From Tetradesmus obliquus (lineage: Eukaryota > Chlorophyta > Chlorophyceae > Sphaeropleales > Scenedesmaceae), in contig CP126196.1 of assembly GCA_030272155.1 (NCBI GenBank), positions 4,464,501 through 4,528,500 of the forward strand: a DNA stretch of 64,000 nucleotides, written 5' to 3'. The translations under genes and the position numbers were made by a program. This document shows positions 1 to 11,213 of this stretch, one piece after another (within the stretch, counting starts at the first letter, position 1; every line of letters starts with the position of its first letter). The notes beneath the pieces are model-generated. The model was not told the DNA's origin. It did no database searches and saw nothing but the letters and a program-made list of their open reading frames with translations.

Positions 1-1008
1 ATGGCAGGAGCAGTGCTTTTCAAATTACTGAAGGTGCTGGATGCTAATTTGGCTGCCCTCCTGGGCGGCTGTCACTGACACTGTTTACACTAGTCCTGCC
101 TTTGTTTAGCATCAATACTGCGTGTGCTGTGACTGACGGCTTTGCCTGCAAGGCCATATGTCAAGTTACACACACAGCGAGACTTTCTGGGGTGAGTCTC
201 CTTGAGTGACAGCCTGTTTTGCTGAGTCATCTGCGACGTTCTAGATTTTCGGGTGTTCGTTGCAACGTAGTTGCCTGTGCACACCGTGTAACCCCTCTTC
301 TTCTTCCTCCTGGGCGGCAGCAGCGGTAGGAGTGGTTTTCTTTTTGCTTGGATGTAGTGCAGCCTAGTGCTTGTCATGCAGCAACAGCAGTGTGGTGTTG
401 CAGCCAGGTCTCTGTCAGCGTTGCTTGCATGCTCTATCATGCTATGCGCTTGCATGCTTGCTTGCCATGCCATGCTGTCCCTTGGAGGCGACCACTCGAT
501 TTTGCTGCAGCATTGTGGTCATTTTGCTAGGCGGGCAGTGAGGCTGCAGACTTGCTGTTATGTCGAAATGGTGGTGGGGGACGGAGTTGGACTTGAAACC
601 CTACCTGGCTGGTATGATACGCCAGTTCAAGAGGCTGGAATCTCCTGGCCCCCATGTGTAACATACACTAACTAAGGGCGATTATTGCGCTTTCTGCTTA
701 CCCATGCTGTCCTGCCAACAAGCCACCATTGGCCACACACAGCACGCGCTGTCAGTCTTAGTGCAGAGATACCCGTGTATCACTGTCCTGCGACATCAAC
801 CGCAGGGCAGCGCATACGAAACTATGCAGCCACACACACCAATGAAACCCCTCTATACGTCATGGGAAACTGCATTGAGTGTGCACTCCTTTTCCTTTTT
901 CCATGTCCTGCCTTGTGTGCCATCCTGATTCTCACATGGACCAGGCTGCCGGCTGGACTTGCAACTTCCGCTTGCTGCACAGTTATGCAATGTCTTACTG
1001 CTGACCCG

Positions 1009-1042
<34 letters not shown>

Positions 1043-1050
1043 GCTGCCTT
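1..1050. other. No recognisable gene; probably upstream part or introns of the first gene
   Basis: Open frames here are short and Cys/His-rich on both strands, as expected from translated CTG/CAG-rich non-coding DNA. No domain, transit peptide or convincing exon was found. The stretch ends in the CTG run that precedes the first copy of an exon belonging to the gene that follows, so part of it may be intron or 5' exons I could not place. Confidence 0.4.
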
Positions 1051-1317
1051 CAGGCTTCTGGTGGCAGCTGCTCTTCAACGTGGAAAAGACGCCCGCGCTT
1101 CAGGTACTCTGTTTGCTGAATCAAGCAAAGCAACGCGTCTGACTGATTCACCATGCTGCTTCTGCTGCTGCTGCTGCTGCTGCAGGCTTCTGGTGGCAGC
1201 TGCTCTTCAACGTGGAAAGGACGCCCGCGCTTCAGGTACTCTGTTTGCTGAATCAAGCAAAGCAACGCGTCTGACTGATTCACCATGCTGCTTCTGCTGC
1301 TGCTGCTGCTGCTGCTG
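1051..1317 (+). repeat. Two tandem copies (about 132-135 bp) of an exon 5' end plus intron
   Basis: The block starting with the exon 5' end (FWWQLLFNVEKTPAL in one frame) begins at 1051, at 1183 and in the functional exon at 1318. The first two copies hold the CAG acceptor, about 50 bp of exon, then the same intronic stretch and a CTG run. Only the third copy continues into a long open exon. The first two copies are nearly identical, so at least that step is recent. Confidence 0.85.
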
Positions 1318-1320
1318 CAG

Positions 1321-2608
1321 GCTTCTGGTGGCAGCTGCTGTTCAACGTGGAGAAGACGCCCGCACTGCCAGACGCCGCGCCCGACGGCGCTGCCGCTGCT
1401 GCTGCTGCTGCCACGGTGGTTGAGTTTGTCGGCGTGCGCTGCCACGTCAACTGTGGCGCAGCGGACTACTGGCCGCGTGTGGTGCGCTTCAAGGCTTCGA
1501 TTGCTGCGCTGCAGGTGAGGCTGTTCAGGGTTTAGAAGCTACTTTGGATTTGGGGTATAGGGATCACGGCTGCCACGTCAACTGCGGCGCAGCAGACTAC
1601 TGGCCATGCGTGGTGCGCTTCAAGGCTTCGATCGCCCCGCTGCAGGTATGTGATGTTATGCGGTCGATTGCTTGGATTTGGGTTCCAGGTCCTGTGTGCT
1701 CGAGCGTTACTGCGCACAGAAGGCTGCTGGCCGCGCATGGTGCGCTTTAAGGCATCCATCGCCGCACTGCAGGTATGCAATGAAAAGTGGTTGAGTGTTC
1801 AGGTTTCTTGGGGTGGTTATCTTGGGTTGAAAGTGCGTTGCTGCGCAGCAGGCCACTCCCGGGTAGTCAAGGCAGTGTTGTGGCATACCTGCAAGACGCA
1901 ACATGATGCGTTCAACATTGCACATTCTCCTGCTGCTGTGCAGACTGGCTTCTGGGAGATGGACTATGCGTACAGCAAGGCCATTGAGGGGCCCATCGTG
2001 GACGGAGTGGGCCTGGGCTACCCGGGCTTCTTCGCACTGCCGGGGCAGGTGGGTTGCGGTTCAGGGCTCGAGGCTACAGATTTGGGGCTCTGGTGCTAGG
2101 GTTTTTGGGTATAGGGTTTCCTTCTCAGGTGCAGGTGTAGGGTGTAGCGTCTATAGTGAACGGAGTAGGCCTGGGCTACCCAGGGTTCTTTGCGCTGCCG
2201 GGGCAGGTGGGCCGCGGTTCAGGGTTTCAGAATGTGCTTAGAATGTTCAGGGCTCAGGGCGATGCTGCAGGGTACAGGGTCAAGGGGTAGGCGTGGGCTA
2301 CCCAGGGTTCTTTGCACTGACTGGGCAGGTGGGCCGCGGTTCAGGTGCCTGAATCAGGGTTTTGGGGATGGAGTGTTTGGTGCAGGAATGGGCCTGGGCT
2401 GCCTGGGCTGCTTTGCGCTGCCGGGGCAGGTGGGCAGCAGTTTGGAGTCGATGAACTAGGGTCTAGGGTGGTGTACAGTATGAGGTTGGGGTTTGGGTTG
2501 GAGTTATTGTCCTGCAGCATGCATGACAAGCGTAGATCAGCTGACTACAGCAGTGGGGTTGTATGCACACCGCGGGCTGTCGGTGGTTTCGCCATTGCTA
2601 ACGCCTGC

Positions 2609-2647
<39 letters not shown>

Positions 2648-2730
2648 CGCTTGACAATGAGGGCGCCTGGAGCCGCTTTGTGCGGCAGGGTGGGGTGCAG
2701 CTGCGCTGCGAGGTGCTGGACTGCGAGTGA
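1321..2730 (+). CDS. Unrecognised protein, 3' part of an intron-containing gene
   Basis: I do not recognise this family. Three phase-compatible exons can be proposed: 1321-1514 (after a CTG-run acceptor, ending CAG|GTGAGG), 1944-2048 and 2647-2730, which ends at a TGA. The product has FWWQLLFNVEKTPAL, a short poly-Ala stretch, VVEFVGVRCHVNCG, DYWPRVVRFKASI, GFWEMDYAYSKAIEG, GLGYPGFFALPGQ and EGAWSRFVRQGG. The Trp/Phe/Tyr-rich, hydrophobic sequence reads as a folded domain rather than low-complexity translation. The 5' exons were not found (the first exon needs one base from upstream), and the true 3' end is uncertain: a copy of the end of the last exon lies near 2807, so the message may continue past the TGA. 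Each proposed exon has decayed partial copies beside it. Confidence 0.4.
1570..1772 (+). repeat. Two downstream copies of exon 1321-1514 3' end with donor
   Basis: The exon end coding CHVNCGAADYWPRVV...ASIAALQ followed by GT is repeated at about 1570-1646 (nearly full, donor GTATGT) and at about 1718-1772 (shorter, donor GTATGC). Reading frame and donor survive in both. They lie in the intron after the functional exon. Confidence 0.8.
2150..2435 (+). repeat. Three downstream copies of exon 1944-2048 3' end with donor
   Basis: The segment coding GVGLGYPGFFALPGQ plus GT is repeated at about 2150-2213, 2285-2330 and 2388-2430. The copies drift progressively (PG to LG, PGQ to TGQ), all followed by a GTGGG-type donor and similar G-rich intron sequence containing AGGGTT words. 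Confidence 0.8.
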
Positions 2731-4985
2731 TGTTACGTCCGCATCATTGTGTCATAACACATGTTACAACACATGTTATAACACAGTGTGCTCAGCAGCT
2801 CCTGAGCGCAACTGCGCGGCGAGGTGCTGGGCTATGCGTGTTGGTGCGGCGTCTTTTGAAGTACTCTTTTTATTGTACAATACAAAGCAGAATCACATGT
2901 AGCAATGGGACGGCGTGGCAGGATGCGTGTGAGCTTGCTTGCAACCCTAGCAGCTGGCATAGCGTATGTTGAGTTGTCCGTTGTTGGCTGCTGGTAGCCA
3001 TGCGATATGTGTTATGGAAGGCAGCGCTGCAGCTGCCGTGCCCGCAGGGGTCGGCTGTGTTGTGCTGCGACAGGGCTTCGGTGCGTTGCTGTAGCAGGGA
3101 CGCCATACGGTTTGAGCCCCTTGCCTATCACAGAGCAACATAGGTTTTGGTGCGGGCTGCTGCTCAGCAGCAGCTGTGTTGTTTGACGACATGTGCTCCT
3201 TGCAGGTGCAGGCGCAGTCCAAGGCGAAGCGAGGATGTGCGTTTTTTGTGTGGCCGCAAGCAGGACGTTGCGCACATCACCACGCATGTGTACATCATAC
3301 TGCAGCAGGTGGAATTGTCTGTGCCTCGCATGTTGTTGTTTATACTTCTAGTCGTTTGCTGTCAGTTGACAAGCCAGTCAGTCGTATGCATTCCACAGCA
3401 GCAGCGTAGTAACAATCAACGGCGCGTATCTGCTGGCAGTGTGCGCATTAGTAGTTACTATATCCCATTGTAATAGCAGCAAGCAAGGCTGCTGGCCATT
3501 TGACTTGAATTGCGCAATGCATGCGCATCCTATGGTGTGTTGAGGCAGGATGTAAAAGGGGAGTTTACAGTTCACAACATGTAAGCAGTGGGCAGGATGT
3601 TGAGGATGTGGTGCACGTTGCAGCTGTGTTATCAGCTGCCACCACATAGACTACGTTGGCATTCACTGGCCAAATGCACGTTTTGCGCATGTTTGCAAAG
3701 ATTGTGTTTCTCATATGCTGCAGCTTTTGGGAGCAGCAGCAGCGCTGCAGGCCTGTAGTACTTCAGGGGTATACTGCGCACTGGAACATCCAGGTATGCA
3801 GATATGATCATATATTGGTGTGACTGCAGCCGCTGCCGCATGATGGGCTTGCAGCGCTAGCTGCAGTTTCCTGCAGCATGCAGCAGCCGCCAAGCAGTCT
3901 CATGCTGCCTCTGTTGGTGGGCAGCGCTACACACGGGTAACATTACATGAGTGCCGCACACATGGCGGTTGTGTGCGCCGTGTGTGGGCTGTGGCCGCCC
4001 TGCACGCTTGAAGGTCCTATCCAGCTGTGTGATGTGTGTCAGGCATACTGTGCCTGTCACGCGTCGTTGTTGCAAGACGCGGGCGAATCCTGGACATGAT
4101 TTTGAGTGGTGATGGAGATCAGCCAGGCCTGTTGTTATCAATTGCCAGGCCTGTTGTCGTCAATTGCCAGGCCTGTTGTCGTCAATAGGCGTGCTGTCGC
4201 TGCAACAGGAATCATGACGTGCAACCGGTCGAGGTGTTTCTTTGCGCCCTGAATATGGTAACAGTGCAGCCTGTCAACTCTTCGGATGCAGACTGTGCAG
4301 CACCTTGCTGCCTCTGGCAAGATTCGCATGGCCAGCTGCTGGATTGCTTGCCATGTGAGTACACATTATGTTGCGTGGTGTTTGTGCTTGTAATGAATGC
4401 AATCGGCAGCTTTCTTTATTAGCTAGCTGGTAGCTAGCTAGCCAGCTACTGCTGCTGTAGCAGCCCTGGCAGGGCCCAGGCTGGGCTGCCATGGCAGCAG
4501 CCGAGCCCTGCCATGCATGCCGTTGCATAGCTACTGAACAGCCCTTGCATGAAGATCAGGCTTTAAGCGGGCTTGACGAGACAAGCAAGCTGACAATCGG
4601 TTGGGGTTCACGCGGCTAGCCAGATCAGCAACGCGCCCATGTTATACCACATGGGCGCTTCATGAGCTGGCAATCTTTGTTAACCATACGGGAAGGCAAA
4701 CAAGAGGATATTTGAAAGTTGGTTTGCCTTTCAAGTTTTGCATCCGGCCATAACTCTGCGATCTTCCTCACTCCCGCGCCGGACAGCTGTCAGGTTCCGA
4801 CAAACTTCGCTGGGTGAGCATTACAAACGCAGCAAAAGCTCATTATAGTTAAAAAGGCCAATCTGAGTGGAACGTGTCAGCTGCCGGCCTGGCGGATATG
4901 TCTGTTCTTATCAGTTGCCTTCAGCCCCCGAATGCTTGCAGAGCCCGCTTGAGGCCATAACAACTCATGGTTTGCTATTAATCGA
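2731..4985. other. Non-coding stretch between two genes
   Basis: No exon or RNA gene could be supported. It holds a further copy near 2807 of the preceding gene's last exon end, a 22-bp tandem repeat at 4122-4187, and TAGC-rich palindromic sequence near 4424-4445. The last 200 bp are probably the promoter/5' leader of the phosphatase gene. Confidence 0.5.
4122..4187. repeat. 22-bp tandem repeat, three units
   Basis: Units start at 4122, 4144 and 4166; each reads GCCAGGCCTGTTGT then (TA/CG)TCAAT(T/A). Units two and three differ at one base. It lies outside any gene I can define. Confidence 0.9.
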
Positions 4986-7149
4986 GTGACAATGTTGCTT
5001 TCTGCGGCCAGGTCTGCGCGAGCGGTCCGGCAGTCACACAGCAGCAGGCAGCCACAGGCAGGCCTCAGGCTGCTGCTTTCCATCAACAGGGGCTGCGGCA
5101 GCTGCTACCCTTCATCCTCAAATCAAAGCAGTCGGCTATATTGTCGAGCTTCCTACCAGCAGACAGCAGCTAACAGCACCTGGCAGTCAACAGGGGCCTG
5201 TGGTGTCACCCGAGTGACACCAGGCCAGCAGGCAGCATCACCAGTGTGTCACCTGTTGCAGCAGCAGCAATGCAGCCGCAACTTCGGCTGGTGGCAGCCG
5301 GCAAGCTCATCCCTAATGTGAAAAAGGTAAGACAAGCTGCTGAGACGACGGAACCTTGGCCGTATCATGATAGCAGCAGCATGATGCATGAGGGCATGCA
5401 TGATGCATAAGGGCATTTTGTGGCAGCAACGAACTGCAACCGCCAGCAGGAAACTGCTGGGTGGCACAGTGCTTTGTGCAGAACAGTGAGCAGCAAAAGC
5501 GCGTGCACACTGTGAAGCCCAGAGGACCTTCTCCAGCTGACCGCATGCTGTGCATCTCCAGCTACACACCGCAGTTTCAAATCACTGCCCTGGTGCTGTG
5601 CCGACAAGGTAGTCACAAGACTGCATGTGTGTTGCTGCTCGGCTGCTGCCTTACAGGCAGATGCTGCTGCAAGCAATGCCCTCTTTGTCTCAACTTCAAG
5701 CCTAGGAGCTCTGGGCATTGCAGATGGTGCTGTGCCAAAAGAGCAGAACAGCGAAGCCACTGCATCTGGTGATGCAGCACAGGCGCTAATCAGCAGCTGT
5801 GCCAAGTCATTCGAGCAAGCAGCTGCTGAGACAACTCCTGTTGATGTGATGGCTGCAGCAACACACAGCACATGCCAGCCTGGCAGCAGCACCCCAGCAC
5901 TGTTGCTGGCAGCGCTACAGCCAGGGCAGCAGCTGCAGGTGGCAAGGCTGCATGCAGCGTGCCGCATGCTGCTGCTGCGCGGGGGCTGCATTGTGAGCGA
6001 GACAGCAGGGCTGCAGCCTGACACTGCTGCAGCTGCAGCTGAATGTTTTGCTGGTGCCAAATCGGTGCAGTCAGCGTCAGTGGAGGAGGAGCAGCAGGCA
6101 GACAGCACATACATTGCTGAGAGGTGAGGCACATGCAGGAACAGCAATGCAGCTGCTGCTGTATTGGTTTAGTGTGCAAGTTGAAGTCCGTGCATTACAT
6201 GCAGCAACAAATTGACTCTGCTTGCCTATGATCTGGTGGTATCGTGCTGTCAGACCATTGCAGGGCTAAAGCCGGTGTTGCTGCATGCTGTGTTGGCTGA
6301 GTGACGAAGTGTTTCCTGCAGCAGCACTGTCACTTGCAATGCGCATGCAATGAACGCTTTAATGTGTGTGGGCGGCCTGCGAGGGCATGGGGCAGTCACC
6401 ACGATTGACGCAGTATCCGCATGCCGGCCACATTGGTATACGAGCCAGGGGTCCCTCCTTGCAACTGTTACAGAGAAGTCAATGCCCTAGCCGTGAACAG
6501 CCACCAGTGTATACCTAGGCATTGCCTCCTTCACCCAACTAACTTCAACCGAAACAAACACTAACATTTACTCTCGTTGCTTTACCCTTCTCTCCTGGCT
6601 GCTTTGTTTGAAATTTCTGAACTTTATTGCAGCTACAGCTGGGAGGTGCAGGAAGGTGACCTTCTGATTGCAGGCAGTGACAGCTTCTTCGCAAACCTCT
6701 TCACACACGACATGCTGAAGCTAGCACACCAAGCCCTCTGCGGCTACACCAACGCAGCAGAGCTCATCCTGCCCAGTAATGATAGCAGCAGCAGCAGCAG
6801 TGCGGCAAGGCGCACAACCGGCGGCGGCTGGGCTGCAGGATCAACAGCAGCACAGCCAGCAGCAGCAGCAGCAGCAGCAGATGCGGCTGCTGCCGGCATC
6901 GAAGCAGAGTATATGCAGGCTGCAGTGGCACATGCTGCCGAGCTGCTGGCAGCGGCAGCAGCCAAGAATGCAGCGAGCCGCTTTGCCAAGGTCCCAGCAG
7001 CACAGCAGGCAGCAGCAGGTCAAGCTGCTGTGGGGTGCAGGATGTTTCCTTTTGGGTGGCGCATGCGGCGCGGCCCGAGGAAGGATGATGTCACGTGTGT
7101 GGTGGCACTGGTGACAAAGCGCGGCGTGAAGCTGGGCAGCAGCAGCGAG

Positions 7150-7190
<41 letters not shown>

Positions 7191-7308
7191 GGAGGTTGAA
7201 GAAGATGGCGAGGAGGCTGCAGAATATCACGACTGCGCAGATGAGGTGGCAGTGCGCAGGAGCTCATCTGCTGTCAGCATGCACAGCTGCCGCAGCCAGG
7301 ATGATGAG

Positions 7309-7370
<62 letters not shown>

Positions 7371-7478
7371 CGCACCAGCAGCAGCAGTTGAAGACGAGGC
7401 CTTGCCAACTGAGCAGCAGCAGGAGGAGGTAGCAGTGCCTGCGGCTGCAGCACCAGCAGAAGAGCTTGCTGCTGCTGC

Positions 7479-7558
<80 letters not shown>

Positions 7559-8129
7559 AGAGCCCCCGCTCCAGCAGCTTCAAAGGTCAATGGGCGCTGT
7601 CAGCAATGCACATGGCCCGCCAGCGCAGCAAGTACTCAGCAGCAAACAGCGACGTCAGCAGCGTCAGCAGCCACGGCAGGCCCGGCAGCAGCGCCAGCCC
7701 CTTGTCATATAACATGTTACAAGTGCCAGCAGCGGGCAGCAGCCGGCCGTCCTCAGCCGCCGGCAGCTACAGCAGCATGTCAGATCGCAGCGTGCCGCCG
7801 ATCAAAGTAACAAGAAGTAGCACGTCATCGTCTGCTACTGGGCGGCTGAGGATGATGCCAAAGTCAAGTGGCAGTACAGCTGGAGGCAGTGCAGCTGGCA
7901 GTGTGGCAGGCGGTACAAGTGGCGGCTATTACTGGCGGGCCCCAAAGCTAGGAAACTCCCCTACACATGTGAAGAGAGAAGCAGCAAGGAGGCACACAAC
8001 ATCCTCCAGGATGATGTCTCCTGCTGCTGCGGCTGTTGGTGACAGTGGCAGCAGCAGTGCAGCACGCAAGGCAGATGCTGGCACTGCAAGTCTGGAGCAG
8101 CTGCAGAAGCCCAATCCCGCTGCTGCAGT

Positions 8130-8183
<54 letters not shown>

Positions 8184-8738
8184 GGAAGACGGGCCAGCAG
8201 AGAAGGTGCTTGCAGGGAAGGACAGCCAGGGCCAGCAGCTGTTCATCGGCAGCCGCGTGGCAGTTATAACAGAGCATGGCGTTGCTGCTGTTGGCAGGGT
8301 GAAGCTGCTGCCTGGGCAGAAGGTGGACAAGTGGATGGATGACAAGGTAGGTGTTAGTAACAGTCACAGTTGCTGATCAGGTATTGAGTTTGGGCTCAAA
8401 GCCTAAACGTCATTGCTCCTTGTCTGCCCGGTCAAGATTGGGTTGGTGTCACTTCATGCTGGCTCTTCTCTGCTCTCTGTGCCGCCCTTAACAAATTTGC
8501 CCTGCCCTGCACATCAAAAATGCAACAGGTGTGGCCGGAGCACCTGGGCATTGGAGAAATCCGCGTGAGCCAGGAGATGCAGCAAGCAGCACAGCAGGCT
8601 CGCTTCTGGGTCAAATGCGAGGGCCATGGACTGTACGGCAACCACCCGGCTTATACATTCTGGAGCAAGCGCCAGCAGCTGCAGGATAAGCGGCTGTGTG
8701 TGAGCATCCCATGCAGCAGCCTGAGGCTGCTGGAGTAG
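4986..8738 (+). CDS. PP2C-family (PPM) phosphatase-like protein with poly-Ala tracts and a novel C-terminal module; possibly a pseudophosphatase
   Basis: Exons 5657-6123, 6633-8346 and 8529-8738 join in phase, preceded by a coding stretch ending at 5326 (LRLVAAGKLIPNVKK). An N-terminal exon from ATG 4986 (Arg/Ser-rich, transit-peptide-like) fits in phase if a 59-bp intron at 5203-5261 is removed; that step is tentative. The order of motifs matches organellar/plant PP2C proteins of the SpoIIE-like group: AGKLIP, NALFVSTSSLGALGIADG, GSSTPALL, LLLRGG, EVQEGDLLIAGSD, then KDDVTCVVALV. PP2C enzymes dephosphorylate Ser/Thr using Mg/Mn. The Asp of ADG, SDS and KDD remain, but VGGW is absent after ADG, the usual GDSG segment reads HAACR, and DGLFDN reads DSFFAN. 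Activity is therefore doubtful. Long poly-Ala runs separate the PP2C part from a C-terminal segment (FIGSRVAVITEHGVAAVGRV through GIGEIRV to FWVKCEGHG) that I cannot place. Confidence 0.75.
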
Positions 8739-9110
8739 AGTTTGCAGAATGGGCTGGGCAAGCGGTATTGTTACAGTTTGACCTAAGTTTGACCAATGTA
8801 TGTCGGTGCTTTGACCGTTGCTACTGCTGCGTTACTGCAGCTGTTGGCGCTGTGGTGCTCTGTGTGAGCATCCCATGCAGCAGCCTGAGGCTGCTAGAGT
8901 AGGGCTGAGCATACCGGGACAGGTTGAGCGAGTCTGACTGGGCGCGAATCTGACCGAGGTTTGATCATTGTTGAAGGTGCTGCTGCTGTACATGCTATGG
9001 GGCTGCGTGAGCAACCAATGCAGAAGCATGCAGAAGCCTGAGGCTGCTGGAGTAGGGGTTGCAGGATGGGCTGAGTGAGCTCTACTGACCAAGTTTGACC
9101 GAGTTTGACA
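8696..9110 (+). repeat. Three tandem copies of the phosphatase gene's 3' coding end and 3' UTR
   Basis: The block coding CVSIPCSSLRLLE plus stop and the following TTTGACC-rich UTR occurs at about 8696-8805 (functional), 8862-8970 and 9005-9110. Copy two keeps the coding end intact; copy three is altered. Each copy would carry its own stop, and possibly its own 3' end signals. Confidence 0.85.
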
Positions 9111-11213
9111 GTGTTTGACATTGCTGCTGCTGCTGTGTTTGTTGTGGCAGTGTGACTTTTGGGGGATCTGGTACAGCTGTTGAGCAAGATTATTTTATAA
9201 TTTACGTATGACCCGCACTGGCTGTTGAAATAATGCCAGGCCGTGGTAGACCAGCGCAGCATGCTGCAATGTGTGCCGTCTGTTTGCTTGGCTGCGGCTG
9301 GCTGCTGCAGCGGTGCTGCGTGTGACAGCGTTGATCGGATGTGATCTGTGGTATTGTAAAGGGTTGTCAGTTGAGTGCCTGGTCATTGACGGCATGCTGT
9401 CATGTACACGTGACATGTCACAGGTCTGTACGGGGGTGCTTGTACATCTGTACTGCAGTATGGCACTGTCTGTGGTCCTCAGGTGCATGTTGACTACTGT
9501 GGCAGTTCTGTCCTGCAAGGCTGCTGCCGGCAGAGTTGCTGAGCCCTAGTTTAGGTTTTGTATCGCTCTGTTGAGTCATCGTGCTGTTCTCCTGTGAGAG
9601 GCCTGCTGAGTGTTGGTTGAGACGTTAGCGACAGTATCAATACTGCGCAATGTTACGCAGGCTTCACTTGACGCTGCATGCTGCTACAACCGCCAATCGT
9701 GGCTGTGTAGCCTGCTGTGCCAGGTGTTCTTGCGCACAATATTGTTCGCAGGATTAATCCTGACATTTGTGGTGGGTGCGTGCTTGGACTTGCAAAATGC
9801 AGCAATCAGGGCCTGGTAAGAATGGCCTTCAGCTTACTACTGTCATCATGGTCGCAGACAAATGTTGTGAACCAGTGCTTGTGAGGCAGCCGCGCAGGCT
9901 GCGAATGCATGTTGCAGCTTGAGCAGCTGTTCAGCTGCTGCTGGCTGACCGAACCTGTTATATGTGCTGGCAGTGGCATGTGGAGTGTGTTGGCCATGCC
10001 AGGCCTTTCTACATCATGTGCGTTACACAACGTGCAACGGTCTCAGCGGAGTGCTGTGGACATTGCTTAGGTTTGGGTGTATGATGATGTGGTTGCACTG
10101 TCGGTGATGTTTTTGCTGATAGTTGTTGTGGGCAGGGGTCGAAGGCGTCAGTGAAGGCGTGACACCAGTAGGTTGCAAAGGATGACCTTCCCAGAAGCCC
10201 GTGCCGTAAAAGACAGTCCAGCACAGTAGCTGTGTACCTCACATGGGTGATAGCCCATCACCCATGTCACGGTGACATGCTGCACATCACATATGCTGAA
10301 CCCTATGCGCCTCTCGTTGGCTCCTGAATGGGGCTCCCACTCCTTTGGTTGAGTGGAGTATGTAATGTAAACGTAAGGTAACGCTATCTACGTGAAATGA
10401 TGGCCAACCTTTTTTCAGCGCCAGCAGAGGCGCACACATTGCGGTGCAGTTGTCATCACACTGACTGATGCACCTGCAAACACTGCAGCTGTGGCAAACC
10501 GAGATTGCGTATGCAGCCATTTCTCTGCAAATCAAGCAGATGCTCAATGCACTCTGCAGAGTAACAGACCCGTCTTCAACCAGTTTAGCTGCGCATGGAA
10601 GCATTCCACAGCAGCAAATCCTTTGGGATCAAATCAATATAACAGCACCATCAAACTGGTATTGCACAACGAGGCAACAGTAAACCCTGGACACCCCAGC
10701 CCAGATCAATGCTAGTGACTGAGACCTTTGGACATATAAATATGCAACGGCTACCTAGAAGCAACAGTCTTGCACATGTTTGGCTGCCTGCCTGCCTGCT
10801 TGTCCATCTGCTGACCTTTCCTACTGCCACAACATGCTGCAGCTGCTGTGAGTTCAAACTCAAAAACATCTATCGTAGTGTTTCAAGTAATGGGGACCAT
10901 GGTAGCCATCGTGAGAGCAGCTCAGAACGCAAAGCTTTGCCAAGGACAGAAGCCTTCTGGAATCGCAGCAGGGCCAGCTGCTGCAAACCCAACAGTAGCT
11001 GCTGCTACCATAACTGCTGGCAGGCTGCAAACTGGCTGCAAATAGGCTGCAGAGCTTTTGTAGGCTCAACAGAGCTTTTGGGCGCGCAGCTGCCACATGC
11101 AGAGCTCAAGCCTGCACTGCCGCTGCTGCCTGCTGCTACAGTTGCTGTCCACATTCACACCGCCCCTCACGCCAACACATTGAGCAGCTAGATGCTTTTC
11201 CCACTAACTAACC
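9111..11213. other. Intergenic stretch between convergent genes
   Basis: I see no exon, RNA gene or transposon that can be supported. Frames here lack family motifs. The only clear structure is a short hairpin at 10241-10267. Confidence 0.5.
10241..10267. repeat. 11-bp inverted repeat (hairpin)
   Basis: Arms ACATGGGTGAT and ATCACCCATGT are perfect and flank a 5-base loop. There is no T-run beside it and no gene context that gives it a role. Confidence 0.7.

Noticed and set aside
2090-2480. AGGGTT / TAGGGTTT words as telomere-like repeats
   Set aside because: They are irregular, not in uniform tandem array, and lie in an intron that consists of exon-edge copies.
7227-7590. Poly-Ser, poly-Cys, poly-Leu and poly-Ala frames on both strands over CAG/CTG runs
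   Set aside because: They are alternative readings of the triplet runs inside the phosphatase exon.
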